38,450 bases of DNA from Deltaproteobacteria bacterium (GCA_024102635.1 JAGFJO010000045.1:1-38450); one strand, 5' to 3'; shown: positions 23,972 through 32,907, counted from the stretch's first letter. Numbers and translations are program-made. The notes: a model not told the origin generated them from the sequence alone.

Positions 23972-25204
23972 ATGACTGATCCATATTTTCAGAACTTATT
24001 TGCAGACCGTATAGGTGGTGCCAACTACGGGAAAGGCACCGAGATCTATAAGTTTGAGAAAATAAAACGTGCAAAAAGGGCCGCTCTTAAGGACTTTCCT
24101 GGGCGGAAACTGCTGGACTTCGGCATCGGAGAGAATGATTCAATGGCTGCCGCCGACGTGCGCAGTGTGATGAAAGCCGAAGTAGATAGGCCCGAGAACC
24201 GCGGCTATGCAGATAACGGCATTCAGGAATTCAAAGATGCCGCCGCCCGTTTTATGGAGCGCGAGTTCGGAGTACGCCTGGATCCAATTACCGAGGTCAA
24301 TCACTGCATAGGGTCAAAAACTGCACTTGCGATGCTGCCACTGGCATTTATCAATCCTGGTGATGTGACGCTCATGACAGTGCCGGGGTACCCGGTGGCC
24401 GGCACTCACACCAAGTACTGCGGCGGGCAGGTGTATAACTTGCTGCTGCGGCAAGAGAACTCTTTTTATCCCGAACTTGGCTCTATCCCGAGGGACGTAT
24501 TGGATCGAGCAAAGATTTTGGTCATCAATTATCCCAACAGTCCTAGCGGCCAACTTGCAACCCGCGCGTTCTATGAGTCTGTGATCGAATTCGCGCTAAA
24601 GAATAAGTTAGTAGTAATTCAAGATGCCGCTCACATTATGCTCTCTTATCGGGAGAAGCCCCTGAGCTTTCTTGAGATTGATGGAGCCAAGGAGGTGGGC
24701 GTTGAGGTGCACTCGCTCAGTAAGGGTTTCGATATGAGCGGCTGGCGGCTCGGCTTTGTAGCAGGCAACGAACGGCTGGTACGGGCTTTTGCCGACATAA
24801 AGGACAATTGCGACAGCGGGCAGTTTATGGCTATCCAGAAAGCAGGTGTAAAAGCCTTGGACGATGCCGGGATACCCGCAGTGATAAGAAGCAAATATGA
24901 GAGGCGTCTCCGAAAGCTGGTTAGCACCCTGAACGATCTCGGCTTCAAGGCGGATATGCCGGGAGGCACCTATTTCCTCTATGTTCCCTCCGCAAAGGGA
25001 ATCGAAAATGGACCACAATTCAAGAACGCAGAGGAGTTCTCCCAGTTCCTTATCCGTGAGAGATCGGTCTGCACGGTCCCGTGGGATGATGCCGGCTCGT
25101 TTCTCAGATTCTCTGTTACTTATCAGGCCGAGAATGAGTCGGAAGAGGACGCCTTGATGGCGGCTTTGCGAGAGCGGCTGGCCGGCGATAAATTGGTTTG
25201 GTGA
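23972..25204 (+). CDS. dapL: LL-diaminopimelate aminotransferase
   Basis: DapL converts tetrahydrodipicolinate directly to LL-diaminopimelate with glutamate, bypassing the acyl intermediates of the DapD/C/E route, and feeds lysine and peptidoglycan synthesis. This 410-residue fold-type I aminotransferase has the family N-terminus (FADRIGGANYGKGTEIYKFEKIKRAK), LLDFGIGENDSMA, the YADNGIQEFKDA motif, NYPNSPSG, the PLP lysine Lys251 in SLSKGFDMSGWRLGF, and an arginine in LRFSVTY. It resembles the DapL2-type subgroup more than the plant-like one. It is the first gene of a tight run: the next gene starts 3 bp after its stop. Confidence 0.88.
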   Translation: MTDPYFQNLFADRIGGANYGKGTEIYKFEKIKRAKRAALKDFPGRKLLDFGIGENDSMAAADVRSVMKAEVDRPENRGYADNGIQEFKDAAARFMEREFGVRLDPITEVNHCIGSKTALAMLPLAFINPGDVTLMTVPGYPVAGTHTKYCGGQVYNLLLRQENSFYPELGSIPRDVLDRAKILVINYPNSPSGQLATRAFYESVIEFALKNKLVVIQDAAHIMLSYREKPLSFLEIDGAKEVGVEVHSLSKGFDMSGWRLGFVAGNERLVRAFADIKDNCDSGQFMAIQKAGVKALDDAGIPAVIRSKYERRLRKLVSTLNDLGFKADMPGGTYFLYVPSAKGIENGPQFKNAEEFSQFLIRERSVCTVPWDDAGSFLRFSVTYQAENESEEDALMAALRERLAGDKLVW

Positions 25205-25207
25205 AGC

Positions 25208-26242
25208 ATGTCATCACAGCCGCTAACCCTTAAAGCAAAACTGGGGCTAATACTCTTCGGAGTTATGCTCAGCTTAGTTGCAAGTGAGGTTTTTCTCCAT
25301 TTCTATATGCGGGCCCCAAAAGGCACTGAGTTCGAGAGCCTGGACGATCTGCGCCGTGCAATGCTTAACCCTTCTGAAACGAACCCGGGCGGTGGGCAAG
25401 ATGAATATGAGTCGGGCAACTTGCGCGGACTAGTCGCTCCTCATCCAAAAGATGAGATAATATTCGACATGCTGCCTAATCTCGACCTTAAGTTTCAACG
25501 CGCGCGCGTACAGACCAACAGCTGCGGAATGAGGAGCCCCGAGCGTCCGATAACCAAACCGGCCGGAACGATGAGGATCGCGCTTTTAGGTGATTCCTTC
25601 GCCTTCGGATGGGGGGTGGAACAGGAGGAGTCCTTTGCGCAGGTTATGGAGAACGCCCTGAATCGCATCGCCGACGGCAAGGTAAAGTTCGAAGTATTGA
25701 ATTTCGGAATTCCCGGCTATTCCACTTTTCAACAGGTTGCCAAGTTCGCCGAAAGCGGCCTTGACTTTGACCCTGACGCCGTACTGGTATTTTTCATCGA
25801 GAATGACTTCGGATTCCCCTTCTTCGTGCGTGATGTTAATAACCCCGGCTCCATGCTTTCGGCGGTCAGCTTTGCCAAACTTACCTGGCAAGCCGTGGTA
25901 GACCCTAAGATAGAGGAGCAAAAACAGCGCCTGAACTCTTATGATCCCAACAGGGCACTTGCCCAGCTGGCAGACCTCTGTAAAGATCGGGGAATAAAGC
26001 TCTATTTTACGATAAATCCGAAGAAAGATTGGAAGAAACATAAGAAAAGGCTGTGGATTCTGAGGGAACGGCCCTGGGACATCCGTTCTCTTGAGCTCAG
26101 GCCGAACTTCGAAAGGATTATCTCGGATCAGGCGATAGAAGAAAAAGCTTTAACTCTCTCATTCGACCCTCATCCCAGCCCGCTCCGTCACCGAATTTAC
26201 GGCGAGCTTTTAGCGTCAGAATTAATGGAAATAGTGCCATGA
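25208..26242 (+). CDS. Membrane-anchored SGNH/GDSL hydrolase
   Basis: A transmembrane segment at about residues 9-28 anchors a periplasmic domain of 344 residues in total. SGNH block I is LLGDSFAFGWGVEQEESF, preceded by the usual NSCGMRSPERP stretch. NFGIPGYSTFQQ provides block II, and the closing block V DPHPSPLRHRIYGELL carries the Asp-x-x-His-like pair. Proteins of this form often act as esterases or acyltransferase partners on cell-surface polysaccharides. The start is 3 bp after dapL and the end overlaps the next gene by ATGA, so it is co-translated with both. The substrate is not visible. Confidence 0.78.
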   Translation: MSSQPLTLKAKLGLILFGVMLSLVASEVFLHFYMRAPKGTEFESLDDLRRAMLNPSETNPGGGQDEYESGNLRGLVAPHPKDEIIFDMLPNLDLKFQRARVQTNSCGMRSPERPITKPAGTMRIALLGDSFAFGWGVEQEESFAQVMENALNRIADGKVKFEVLNFGIPGYSTFQQVAKFAESGLDFDPDAVLVFFIENDFGFPFFVRDVNNPGSMLSAVSFAKLTWQAVVDPKIEEQKQRLNSYDPNRALAQLADLCKDRGIKLYFTINPKKDWKKHKKRLWILRERPWDIRSLELRPNFERIISDQAIEEKALTLSFDPHPSPLRHRIYGELLASELMEIVP

Positions 26243-27330
26243 AAGGACTCCCCGCAAAGATCGCCGGCCTTTTCACTCTCGGCGCTCTACTGCTGACTCC
26301 GTTTGCAGCGGCGCAGACGCCCTCTCCCTCAGAAGTGGTGCCTTCTCCGACAGCACCCACGCCCTCCCCCTCAGCTACTGCGGCATCTACAGGAGGTGAC
26401 AAGCTTCCTATAAGCGATCTTTTATCGTGGGAGCTTGGACTTGCGGAAAATGCCTTTCTCAATATGCGCAATGTTAAGAATAAACAGCGCCTGCTTGCAG
26501 TATATGAAAAGGTAACCGCCGCAATATGCATGCCCAACCTGCACAAGGTACTTGAACACGAGGGCAGTCCCGACTATCCAAAATGTCCTGAGTTCATAAA
26601 GAAAACTCTGGAGCTCGACCCGGCTAATCCTATAGCAATCTGCGCGCGCGATGGGATTAAATCGGTCCTTTGCCGCGCTACCAACCACCACACTACCTTC
26701 AGTACCTTTCATCCTGAAAGCGAGGAGCAGCTCGGTATCGCCTCGCTTGATGATATACTGGAAAACAAGAAAAACCGGCAGCAGATCGCTGATGAGAGCC
26801 TTAAACTTTCAAATGAATTGCAGCAGCTTAGCAAAGTCGAGCCGAAGCGCCGGAAAGCTGCCCATATAAAGCGCATGAACGAGATACACTCCTCACTACT
26901 GAAATTACAGTGCCGCAATTGGCGCGTGATATTAAACCAAACCGACCAGGACGTTGCGCGAGAGTTCGAAGAAAAGCAGGGCAATGAAGATGACAGGTTT
27001 GCTGACTCCGCTTCAGCCGCCCGTGCCGCTACGGCTAGCGCTCAAGAAAGCGTACTTCTAAGGAAAATCGCAGAGGAGTTCGAAATTACAGAGGCTTTAA
27101 AGCAGCTCCCTGAAAGCAAGAGGATCTATCAAGTTTCAACAGAGTGCGATCGCCACATTGAAAGCGCGCTGAAGTTCAATAAGAACCATGCGACAGCGAT
27201 ATGTTATCGTTACGGCTTTTACTCGCCCCAATGCGTGGAAGCACTAAAAGCTCAGCGGGATGCTCAGGGAGATAGCTTCGAGCAATCTGACGATCCCAAC
27301 ACTCCGACCGGGGGGTTCGATAAGTTTTAG
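26239..27330 (+). CDS. Secreted helical protein, unknown function
   Basis: A signal peptide (MKGLPAKIAGLFTL with a hydrophobic core, cleavage after FAAA near residue 25) is followed by a Pro/Ser/Thr-rich linker (about 26-55). The rest (about 60-363) is charged and mostly helical, with about ten cysteines spaced in similar settings (AICMPNLHK, YPKCPEFIK, AICARDGIKSVLCR, TAICYRYGFYSPQCVE). The two ICxR.../LCxR-type segments near residues 135 and 315 suggest an internal duplication. I recognise no family. The ATG overlaps the SGNH hydrolase stop by four bases, which suggests a joint role at the envelope. Confidence 0.65.
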   Translation: MKGLPAKIAGLFTLGALLLTPFAAAQTPSPSEVVPSPTAPTPSPSATAASTGGDKLPISDLLSWELGLAENAFLNMRNVKNKQRLLAVYEKVTAAICMPNLHKVLEHEGSPDYPKCPEFIKKTLELDPANPIAICARDGIKSVLCRATNHHTTFSTFHPESEEQLGIASLDDILENKKNRQQIADESLKLSNELQQLSKVEPKRRKAAHIKRMNEIHSSLLKLQCRNWRVILNQTDQDVAREFEEKQGNEDDRFADSASAARAATASAQESVLLRKIAEEFEITEALKQLPESKRIYQVSTECDRHIESALKFNKNHATAICYRYGFYSPQCVEALKAQRDAQGDSFEQSDDPNTPTGGFDKF

Positions 27331-27350
27331 TCATAATAACTTCCTATCCA

Positions 27351-27372
27351 GCCTAAATCGTTGTGGTTAGGC
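27351..27372 (+). terminator. Hairpin after the secreted helical protein gene
   Basis: GCCTAA (27351-27356) and TTAGGC (27367-27372) form a perfect six-pair stem with a ten-base loop, 20 bp after the stop. GTTAATAT follows; no true T tract is present, so this is only a possible terminator. Confidence 0.3.
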
Positions 27373-27474
27373 GTTAATATGCCGCAATCTTGCCCTTAAG
27401 TGATTAATCCGATTAGTCGATTATCTCACTAAGACAGATTCTCAAATAGTTAACCCTTCGCGGGGAATAATAGC

Positions 27475-28290
27475 ATGAGCAGCAAACCATTAGATTGCGG
27501 CATAAGCGGCAGCCTTCCGGGGGATGCAGACAACACAGAAAATACGCCGGTCGATAAAATAGAACCGGCAAAAGTCCGCCACACTCCGATATTTGGGAAT
27601 TCATTCATCCTGGATGTGATTGAAGACTCAGGGATGATGAATGTGGAGAAGTCCCTGAACGTATACTTCCTTCTCTCGCAAGTTTTACTGCAAAAAATAC
27701 CAGGTGAAGTGGCCGAACTCGGTTGCTACATGGGCCATACGGCCGTGATAATACAAAAAACGATTCAACAATGTAAATCCGATAAACTGCTACACGTTTT
27801 CGACTCCTTTGAAGGGCTTCCTCCCAAGGACATTAAAGACGGTCAGACACAGTTCCAGGGAGGGTGGTGTGCAACCACCTCTGAGCAAGTAATCTCCAAG
27901 TGCCGTAAATTTGAAGTTCCGATCCCTATAATGCACCCCGGTTGGTTTGAGCACACTCTAGAGCGGCAGCTTCCTCGAAGTATCGCGTTTGCTCATCTGG
28001 ATGGAGATTTCTATTCATCTATTATGGTAAGTCTCGAGCACATCTATCCGCGCCTGAGCCCGGGAGCCGTGGTTGTAATTGACGATTACTTCGATCCCGC
28101 CGTGCATCCTGAAATAGAAAAGAAGCTAAATTCGAACACCAAGAATCGGCAGCGCAACATCAGCTATAAATTAATAGACATTCTCCCAGGTGTGAAACGG
28201 GCTTGCGACGAGTTCTTCGCCGATAAGCCGGAAAAGGTCGAGGCGCTTATCTCAGGTCACGAGACCCACGGATACTTCAGGAAGAAGTGA
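27475..28290 (+). CDS. TylF/MycF-like O-methyltransferase
   Basis: This 271-residue SAM-dependent methyltransferase belongs to the macrocin O-methyltransferase (TylF) family, which methylates sugar hydroxyls in antibiotics and surface glycans. Features are VAELGCYMGHTAVIIQ (SAM motif I), VFDSFEGLPPKD, a long lid segment, and AHLDGDFYSSIMVSLEHIYP followed by VVIDDYFDP, where the acidic residues bind Mg and the catalytic base lies. The ATG at 27475 follows a weak GGGG box. It is separated by 144 bp from the upstream operon and is convergent with the SGNH esterase gene 8 bp away. The acceptor is unknown; the carbamoyltransferase cluster upstream is a candidate partner. Confidence 0.85.
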   Translation: MSSKPLDCGISGSLPGDADNTENTPVDKIEPAKVRHTPIFGNSFILDVIEDSGMMNVEKSLNVYFLLSQVLLQKIPGEVAELGCYMGHTAVIIQKTIQQCKSDKLLHVFDSFEGLPPKDIKDGQTQFQGGWCATTSEQVISKCRKFEVPIPIMHPGWFEHTLERQLPRSIAFAHLDGDFYSSIMVSLEHIYPRLSPGAVVVIDDYFDPAVHPEIEKKLNSNTKNRQRNISYKLIDILPGVKRACDEFFADKPEKVEALISGHETHGYFRKK

Positions 28291-28298
28291 CGCGGCTC

Positions 28299-29018
28299 TT
28301 AGTCAACGTCAATCTGACTATCGACTCCCAAAACTCTTAAAACCTCTTTAGCTACAAGACGGTTTCCCCTCTCATTTAGATGAACTTCGTCGCTTGTTAA
28401 AATTCCTGCTGCCGCATCTGCCGAATTTAGCGCTTCTAGGTAACCTTTGAATGCAGCTCTTAGATCAACAGTGGCAAGGCCCTTATCCGCTGCTAACTGA
28501 CGGATTATCTCCGAGTAATCATCGAGCAAGGTATCAAGCCGATTGCCGCTCCGTTTTTCGCCGATAACAGAGAGAGTACAAAGGACTACGCGTGGCGTAA
28601 TTTTTTCAAGCCGGGCCACAAGCTCCTTCATCTGCTTCAGGAATTTTTCCCTGCTGGTGCCGAGATAGCCGTAGAATCCCCAAACATCATTGATGCCGAT
28701 GTAGACAAATATAACTGTGGGTTTGTAAGGCGCAACATCGCGCTCAATTCTAGCGATAAGATCCTCTACCTTATCGCCGCTTATTCCCTTGCCCAAAATC
28801 TCAACCTGACCGGGCCCAAATTTAGCCTCTGTAGCTTGCCTCACCAGCTGAACATACCCCTTCCCGGTATCACCCATTTCGGTAATTGAATCGCCGAAAA
28901 AAAGAACTCTATCGCCGGGTGAGATAAGCATCGTTTCTGCAGCAGTCGTGTCGCAATCAATGATTCTGGCTAACAGCGCCACCCCAAAAACGGCCAACCT
29001 GAAAAATTTAACTGTCAT
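28299..29018 (-). CDS. Exported SGNH/GDSL esterase
   Basis: The 239-residue protein has a signal peptide (residues about 1-27, ending TTAAE). SGNH block I is FFGDSITEMG, block II KGISGDK, block III FVYIGINDVWGF, and block V SDEVHLNERGN with Asp and His. This arrangement is typical of secreted carbohydrate or lipid acyl-esterases. It is third in a minus-strand row: the 1149-residue Tat protein, the 66-residue protein (67-bp gap), then this gene (27-bp gap). These short gaps suggest a common transcript, so an envelope role linked to the Tat-exported protein is possible. Confidence 0.85.
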   Translation of the reverse strand: MTVKFFRLAVFGVALLARIIDCDTTAAETMLISPGDRVLFFGDSITEMGDTGKGYVQLVRQATEAKFGPGQVEILGKGISGDKVEDLIARIERDVAPYKPTVIFVYIGINDVWGFYGYLGTSREKFLKQMKELVARLEKITPRVVLCTLSVIGEKRSGNRLDTLLDDYSEIIRQLAADKGLATVDLRAAFKGYLEALNSADAAAGILTSDEVHLNERGNRLVAKEVLRVLGVDSQIDVD

Positions 29019-29045
29019 ATTTCAGACGATGCCGCCCTGCTCTTC

Positions 29046-29246
29046 TCACGCAAAAGTGCTACCCAGCCCCAGTGCCTTAATGGCCTGAGAGATCGCCCCT
29101 GAGATATCAGAAGGGTCGTACGGAACTTTTAAAGCCTGAAGAATCGCAGCCGCATCGGCGGTCTTCCCGTTGTCGACCAAGTCAGCGGCGATCTGGAGCC
29201 GCCTCCACTCCTCAAGTTTAGTTGGTTGGTTAGAGATCTCGGGCAT
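29046..29246 (-). CDS. Small hypothetical protein (66 aa)
   Basis: The product is 66 residues, acidic to neutral, predicted helical (KLEEWRRLQIAADLVDNGK, then ISQAIKALGLG), with no signal or membrane segment. No clear ribosome-binding site precedes the ATG. I recognise no family. Its place between the large Tat-exported protein gene and the SGNH esterase gene on the same strand, with small gaps on both sides, is the main reason to believe it is expressed. Confidence 0.5.
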   Translation of the reverse strand: MPEISNQPTKLEEWRRLQIAADLVDNGKTADAAAILQALKVPYDPSDISGAISQAIKALGLGSTFA

Positions 29247-29313
29247 GTAATGGATTATCCAACAAACCCAACGTTAATTCAATCTTAGGCCTCCTTTCTC
29301 TCCCCTCAATCAA

Positions 29314-32300
29314 TCAGTTCAGCCTGCCCCACCTCAGTTTACCGGTTGAGTTTCTTAGAAGAATCATCCGGGCTAATGTGGTCTCCAGAATCGGATACTG
29401 CTCCTTGTCAATCACACACTCGGCATTATCAAGTTTACCGCTAAGCGCTCTCTCAAAGTCTCTTAACCGTTTTTGGGCTTCGGCGTCATCTCCCTTAAAG
29501 ACCGTGTGCGGGTAAAAAAAGCGCTTGCCATTAGAGGCACCAGCTGCCAGTAGTGGCAGAGCAAGGTCTGTTGTAAGAAGACGAGACTCCGGCACTTCCC
29601 CTGAGGGTGGCTGCAATCCCAGCGTGGCAGCAAACCCCGGATCATCGGAATAGAATGATGGCGCGCCGATCTCTACGTATTTTGATAAGAGCTCACTTGC
29701 ACAAGTCATTCCTACCAGGCGGTCTCTTAATCCCTGCGGCTCCTTATCATTGTGAAAGGTGGGAAGCTCTACCAGCGGATCGGACTCATCAAACGCCGCC
29801 TTTATTATTCTCTCAATATCCTTATTATAGTCGTGGGTGTTAGTGCTCACCGTTGCGTCAATCGACTCTTGAACTATTCTGCGCTGCCTTTCAAAATCTT
29901 GAAGAGCCCGCCATTCGCCAGGCTTTGCTTTGACTACATACTTGCTCCAGTAGTCCTTCTCCTCAAATGCATCAAAGGCGGTGGGAAGAAAATTTAACCG
30001 CTCCTTGATCTCACGGCTTCTCTCCTTGGTCCAACTTTTATGGACAGCATTTGGATATTCTTTTTCAGCCCAAGCTTTGTCGGACCCAACCGATTTTCCA
30101 TTGAGCGCTACCGTTTCTTTCCAAGTGACGGGGAGAGTAAAGGAGTGATCAACGACAAGATATTTAGAACGCTTGGGGTTTTTGTCATTTTCAGACCAAT
30201 CGCCATACTCGGCACAGAGAACTATCTCAAGCTGACGCTCTCTATAAGTCTCTTCAAAAAGGCACCCTCTTTCCTTTCCAACTCCAAAATCGGCCCAAAG
30301 TATGGTTTGCCGAGTTTTAAGTCCCTTGTGAATGCGGCTCTTTGGCCCATCGATCGGGCCCGGCAGCTCTTTAGGCTCGGCCCACCTTACAACGAAATCC
30401 CATCTAACTCCTTTGGTTCCGCCATTGGCCTCAGACAAAAGCAGTAGCCGTTTGACCTCTTCAGGCAAAAGGCTATCGGCTGCTACGGGTAACTCTCTCT
30501 TAAGCCTTCCACTTCTATCGTGCAGCGACTTCGGCAAAATCCGCTTGCGCTGACCCTTTGTAAGTGAGACCGCCTCAAACTGCTCACTGGCAAACGAATA
30601 TCCCGGCAGCTTAGTGGAGAGATAATGATCCTCGTGCTTCTGAAGGCCCTCCACAAACCGGCCTAGCTCATTTTTGTAGGCTCCAAGTATTCCTGTAAAG
30701 AGCTCCCTCCTGATTCGGGGCCTATTAGCGGTAGAGCTTGTCTCGTCAAGCTTCAGAGACTGAAGAAACGCAAGAGTATCAGAAAGGTTAGTTTCAAACG
30801 GCACAAAGGATCCATCTTTAACCGTGCGAGCATTATCTGGATAACTATTAAGGTACGACATAAAGGCGTGTGCAGGGATGATTGAATCGGAGAGGCGGGA
30901 ATTAAGTGGAGGCACTACCATCTGAGCCTCGCTGAGCGCAGCCGGGATCCGCCGCTTTTCGATCTCGGGAAGGATCTGACCTAGGTACCGAAGCACCTCA
31001 AATCCGCTTCGTCCTTGAAGCTCTCTCAGCATCTCCCGGGATAGCCATTGAGACGCGCGAAGCCCCTTCTCAGGTCCGTTGTGTCTTACCGTCGCCGGAT
31101 TGTAATTTGGACAACCCCAAATGGTAAGGTCGTCAATGGTATCCTCAAAGGTATCCGGAGCAGGTGAGCCACCGAAAAACATGGTGCGCTGTGCCTTTTT
31201 AAGAGTCTCCGCATTTTGGGCATCACGGTCCTTTTCGAATTCCCGGCGCACATCCAGGTAATTGGTATATACCTCCAGCTTGACCCCATGAAGAATGCTC
31301 ACGGCGCCCTCTACCGCTCGGTGCACTCCTTGCACACTATTGTGCAACGCTCGAATTCCCTCCAGCACCTGTTCAAAGCCGCTTTGCACCGTTTCGTGTA
31401 GCGCCGTCACTTGACGCGAGAGGCCTTTGAAATGCTCACGCATCTCTTTTCGAAACTCGCGCATCTCCTCAAATAGAGCGCCGATCATCTTGGCAATATG
31501 CTTGAGCATCCCCATCTCGGGAGAGTCCTGTTGCTTTTGAAACGCGGAAGCTACCATGAGCCCGGCCTGCAGGTAGTTGCATGTCAAAACAGCCATGCCC
31601 AGCTCCGTTTTATTTACCGTAAAGGCGTTGTGAGCTTCTTTTATTAAGAGGCAAGCCATACCAACCGCTTCGGTCTTATTTGCGATATCTATCGTTTTCG
31701 GATCTCCGAAATGGCGGGCTGCTGAGGCTGCTACAGAAAGAACATATCTTTGGGATTCGATTTCCCGCTCCACTTCAGACACGCTTCTTTCTGATGAAGC
31801 CGTCCCGGTAATATCGCCTCTCTCCGATGCTCCACTATCTAAAACGGGCCCGATAGCCTCCAAGGTATTGCACTGCAAGCTGCTCAACATCTCGACCTGG
31901 GAATCTCTTATCTCGGACAGCTTTTGAAGCAGCTCTTTTTGATCGCCTACCGCCCCATTAACCAACCCTTCCAGATTCTTCTGCTCCTTCTTAAGCACGC
32001 CGACGGCGTGCATCAACTCCTTGTGCCGGCGGAGCTCAGGATTATTTAGGAGAGTTCTATTGGGATCGTTAATGTCTATCCCTGTTAACTGAAAAATTGT
32101 GGGGGCAAGCTCACTCTTAAGCTCGGGCTTTGAATCGAGGAGTTTTAATACTCCACTTAATGCCCGCTCGGGAGGGAGCATAATCCCATAGCTTGAGGGC
32201 TTTGATGCATCGTAGGCTATCACTCCGGAACGGAGCTGGTCCTGGAGAAGTTGTTCTTTGTAGACCGGCGAATGTTCGTAGATCTTGGTTCCAATGGAAT

Positions 32301-32763
32301 AAAGCCCTCTAGCGACGGAGTAATACCCATCAACTTTACCCCCCTTTGGGATGTCATCCAGAACTTCAACAGTGAAATCGGCAGCATCCTTTGGCCTAAA
32401 AGGCCTACTGGTTTTAAACTCTTGAATATCGTTCCAGCTCTTAAGAAAATCACGCCGTGGATCGCGCGACGGTTCCTTTCCCGGGGTCATCTGGTCTACG
32501 ACAAATTTTGATAGCACTAACGGGAGCTCAGGAATATTCCTGCGGCTGGTTTCGGCAAAGAGCGTTTCTGCGGTGATTGCACGCTGCGCCGATTTGTTGT
32601 TCTCCAGAGCTTGCTGCACATCTGCAGCTGCAACTTTACGGTCAGGGAGCGCAAAAACCGCCGCGGTGAGACCCGCAGCTCCGATTCCTATAAAGGCGCG
32701 CCTGTCCAGCAATGGGCCCTTTCCAGTATTCTGCGTCGTGTTGGCGGTCTGTCCTGCGCTCAC
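29314..32763 (-). CDS. Large predicted Tat-exported protein with central coiled coil, unknown function
   Basis: This 1149-residue protein starts at GTG 32763, with GGGAGGA just upstream. A twin-arginine-like signal DRRAFIG (residues 20-26) precedes the weakly hydrophobic GIGAAGLTAAVFAL and a likely cleavage at VAAA-D (about 47). Residues about 60-400 are mixed helical; 410-525 form a long amphipathic coiled coil with heptad-like spacing (EEMREFRKEMREHFKGL, then RALHNSVQGVHRAVEG); 530-1149 are a mixed domain with no motif that I recognise. There are no transmembrane helices after the signal. It is divergent from the HTH-NACHT gene with a repeat-rich shared promoter region. It may be an exported effector or surface structural protein; the function is open. 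Confidence 0.72.
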   Translation of the reverse strand: MSAGQTANTTQNTGKGPLLDRRAFIGIGAAGLTAAVFALPDRKVAAADVQQALENNKSAQRAITAETLFAETSRRNIPELPLVLSKFVVDQMTPGKEPSRDPRRDFLKSWNDIQEFKTSRPFRPKDAADFTVEVLDDIPKGGKVDGYYSVARGLYSIGTKIYEHSPVYKEQLLQDQLRSGVIAYDASKPSSYGIMLPPERALSGVLKLLDSKPELKSELAPTIFQLTGIDINDPNRTLLNNPELRRHKELMHAVGVLKKEQKNLEGLVNGAVGDQKELLQKLSEIRDSQVEMLSSLQCNTLEAIGPVLDSGASERGDITGTASSERSVSEVEREIESQRYVLSVAASAARHFGDPKTIDIANKTEAVGMACLLIKEAHNAFTVNKTELGMAVLTCNYLQAGLMVASAFQKQQDSPEMGMLKHIAKMIGALFEEMREFRKEMREHFKGLSRQVTALHETVQSGFEQVLEGIRALHNSVQGVHRAVEGAVSILHGVKLEVYTNYLDVRREFEKDRDAQNAETLKKAQRTMFFGGSPAPDTFEDTIDDLTIWGCPNYNPATVRHNGPEKGLRASQWLSREMLRELQGRSGFEVLRYLGQILPEIEKRRIPAALSEAQMVVPPLNSRLSDSIIPAHAFMSYLNSYPDNARTVKDGSFVPFETNLSDTLAFLQSLKLDETSSTANRPRIRRELFTGILGAYKNELGRFVEGLQKHEDHYLSTKLPGYSFASEQFEAVSLTKGQRKRILPKSLHDRSGRLKRELPVAADSLLPEEVKRLLLLSEANGGTKGVRWDFVVRWAEPKELPGPIDGPKSRIHKGLKTRQTILWADFGVGKERGCLFEETYRERQLEIVLCAEYGDWSENDKNPKRSKYLVVDHSFTLPVTWKETVALNGKSVGSDKAWAEKEYPNAVHKSWTKERSREIKERLNFLPTAFDAFEEKDYWSKYVVKAKPGEWRALQDFERQRRIVQESIDATVSTNTHDYNKDIERIIKAAFDESDPLVELPTFHNDKEPQGLRDRLVGMTCASELLSKYVEIGAPSFYSDDPGFAATLGLQPPSGEVPESRLLTTDLALPLLAAGASNGKRFFYPHTVFKGDDAEAQKRLRDFERALSGKLDNAECVIDKEQYPILETTLARMILLRNSTGKLRWGRLN

Positions 32764-32775
32764 GTGTCCTCCCGT

Positions 32776-32797
32776 ATTTTTCTGAAAACGGTAACCA
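32776..32797 (+). promoter_or_regulatory. Operator-like repeat 1
   Basis: This 22-bp copy consists of ATTTTTCTGAAAA (two arms TTTTC and GAAAA around one base) followed directly by CGGTAACCA (arms GGT and ACC around one base). It differs from repeat 2 at two positions only. It lies just downstream of the candidate -10 box for the minus-strand gene and 13 bp before that gene's GTG. Confidence 0.7.
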
Positions 32798-32804
32798 CGC
32801 CCAC

Positions 32805-32814
32805 TTAGTTACCA
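32805..32814 (-). promoter_or_regulatory. Inverted partial operator copy
   Basis: Read on the minus strand this is TGGTAACTAA, sharing TGGTAAC with the repeats. It overlaps the candidate -10 box of the minus-strand promoter. Confidence 0.45.
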
Positions 32815-32834
32815 ACTCCGAAACTGGCGGTCAA
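32806..32834 (-). promoter_or_regulatory. Candidate promoter for the Tat-exported protein gene
   Basis: On the minus strand TTGACC (32829-32834) is followed after exactly 17 bp by TAACTA (32806-32811). The -35 is strong and the -10 is poor, as often seen in activator-dependent promoters. The start would be near 32799, inside the repeat region. Confidence 0.4.
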
Positions 32835-32847
32835 GGCTTATTTACTA

Positions 32848-32869
32848 ATTTTTCAGAAAATGGTAACCA
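32848..32869 (+). promoter_or_regulatory. Operator-like repeat 2, overlapping an upstream ATG of the NACHT gene
   Basis: ATTTTTCAGAAAA is followed by TGGTAACCA; the second half widens to the 11-bp palindrome ATGGT-A-ACCAT (32860-32870). It is 72 bp from repeat 1 (centre to centre about seven helical turns) and matches it at 20 of 22 positions. A protein bound here would cover the first possible start codon (32860). Confidence 0.7.
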
Positions 32870-32907
32870 TGGTCATTAGAAGCAACGCTAGGGCGTCGAG
32901 GGAAGCC

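Larger units (their letters stand above)
32764..32907. promoter_or_regulatory. Shared divergent promoter region of Tat protein and HTH-NACHT genes
   Basis: These 144 bases (to the preferred plus-strand start) hold two 22-bp repeats, one inverted partial copy and a candidate minus-strand promoter, all listed separately. No equally good plus-strand promoter is visible; TTTACT (32841-32846) is a possible -10 box just before repeat 2. Confidence 0.6.

Noticed and set aside
29463..32511. Several short plus-strand open frames opposite the Tat-exported protein gene
   Set aside because: They are short, overlap each other and the long frame, and show no domain or start signals.
29314..32763. Known Tc/Rhs-type toxin
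   Set aside because: Size and export suggested a toxin, but no RHS YD repeats, toxin-core DPxG motif or known toxin domain is visible.
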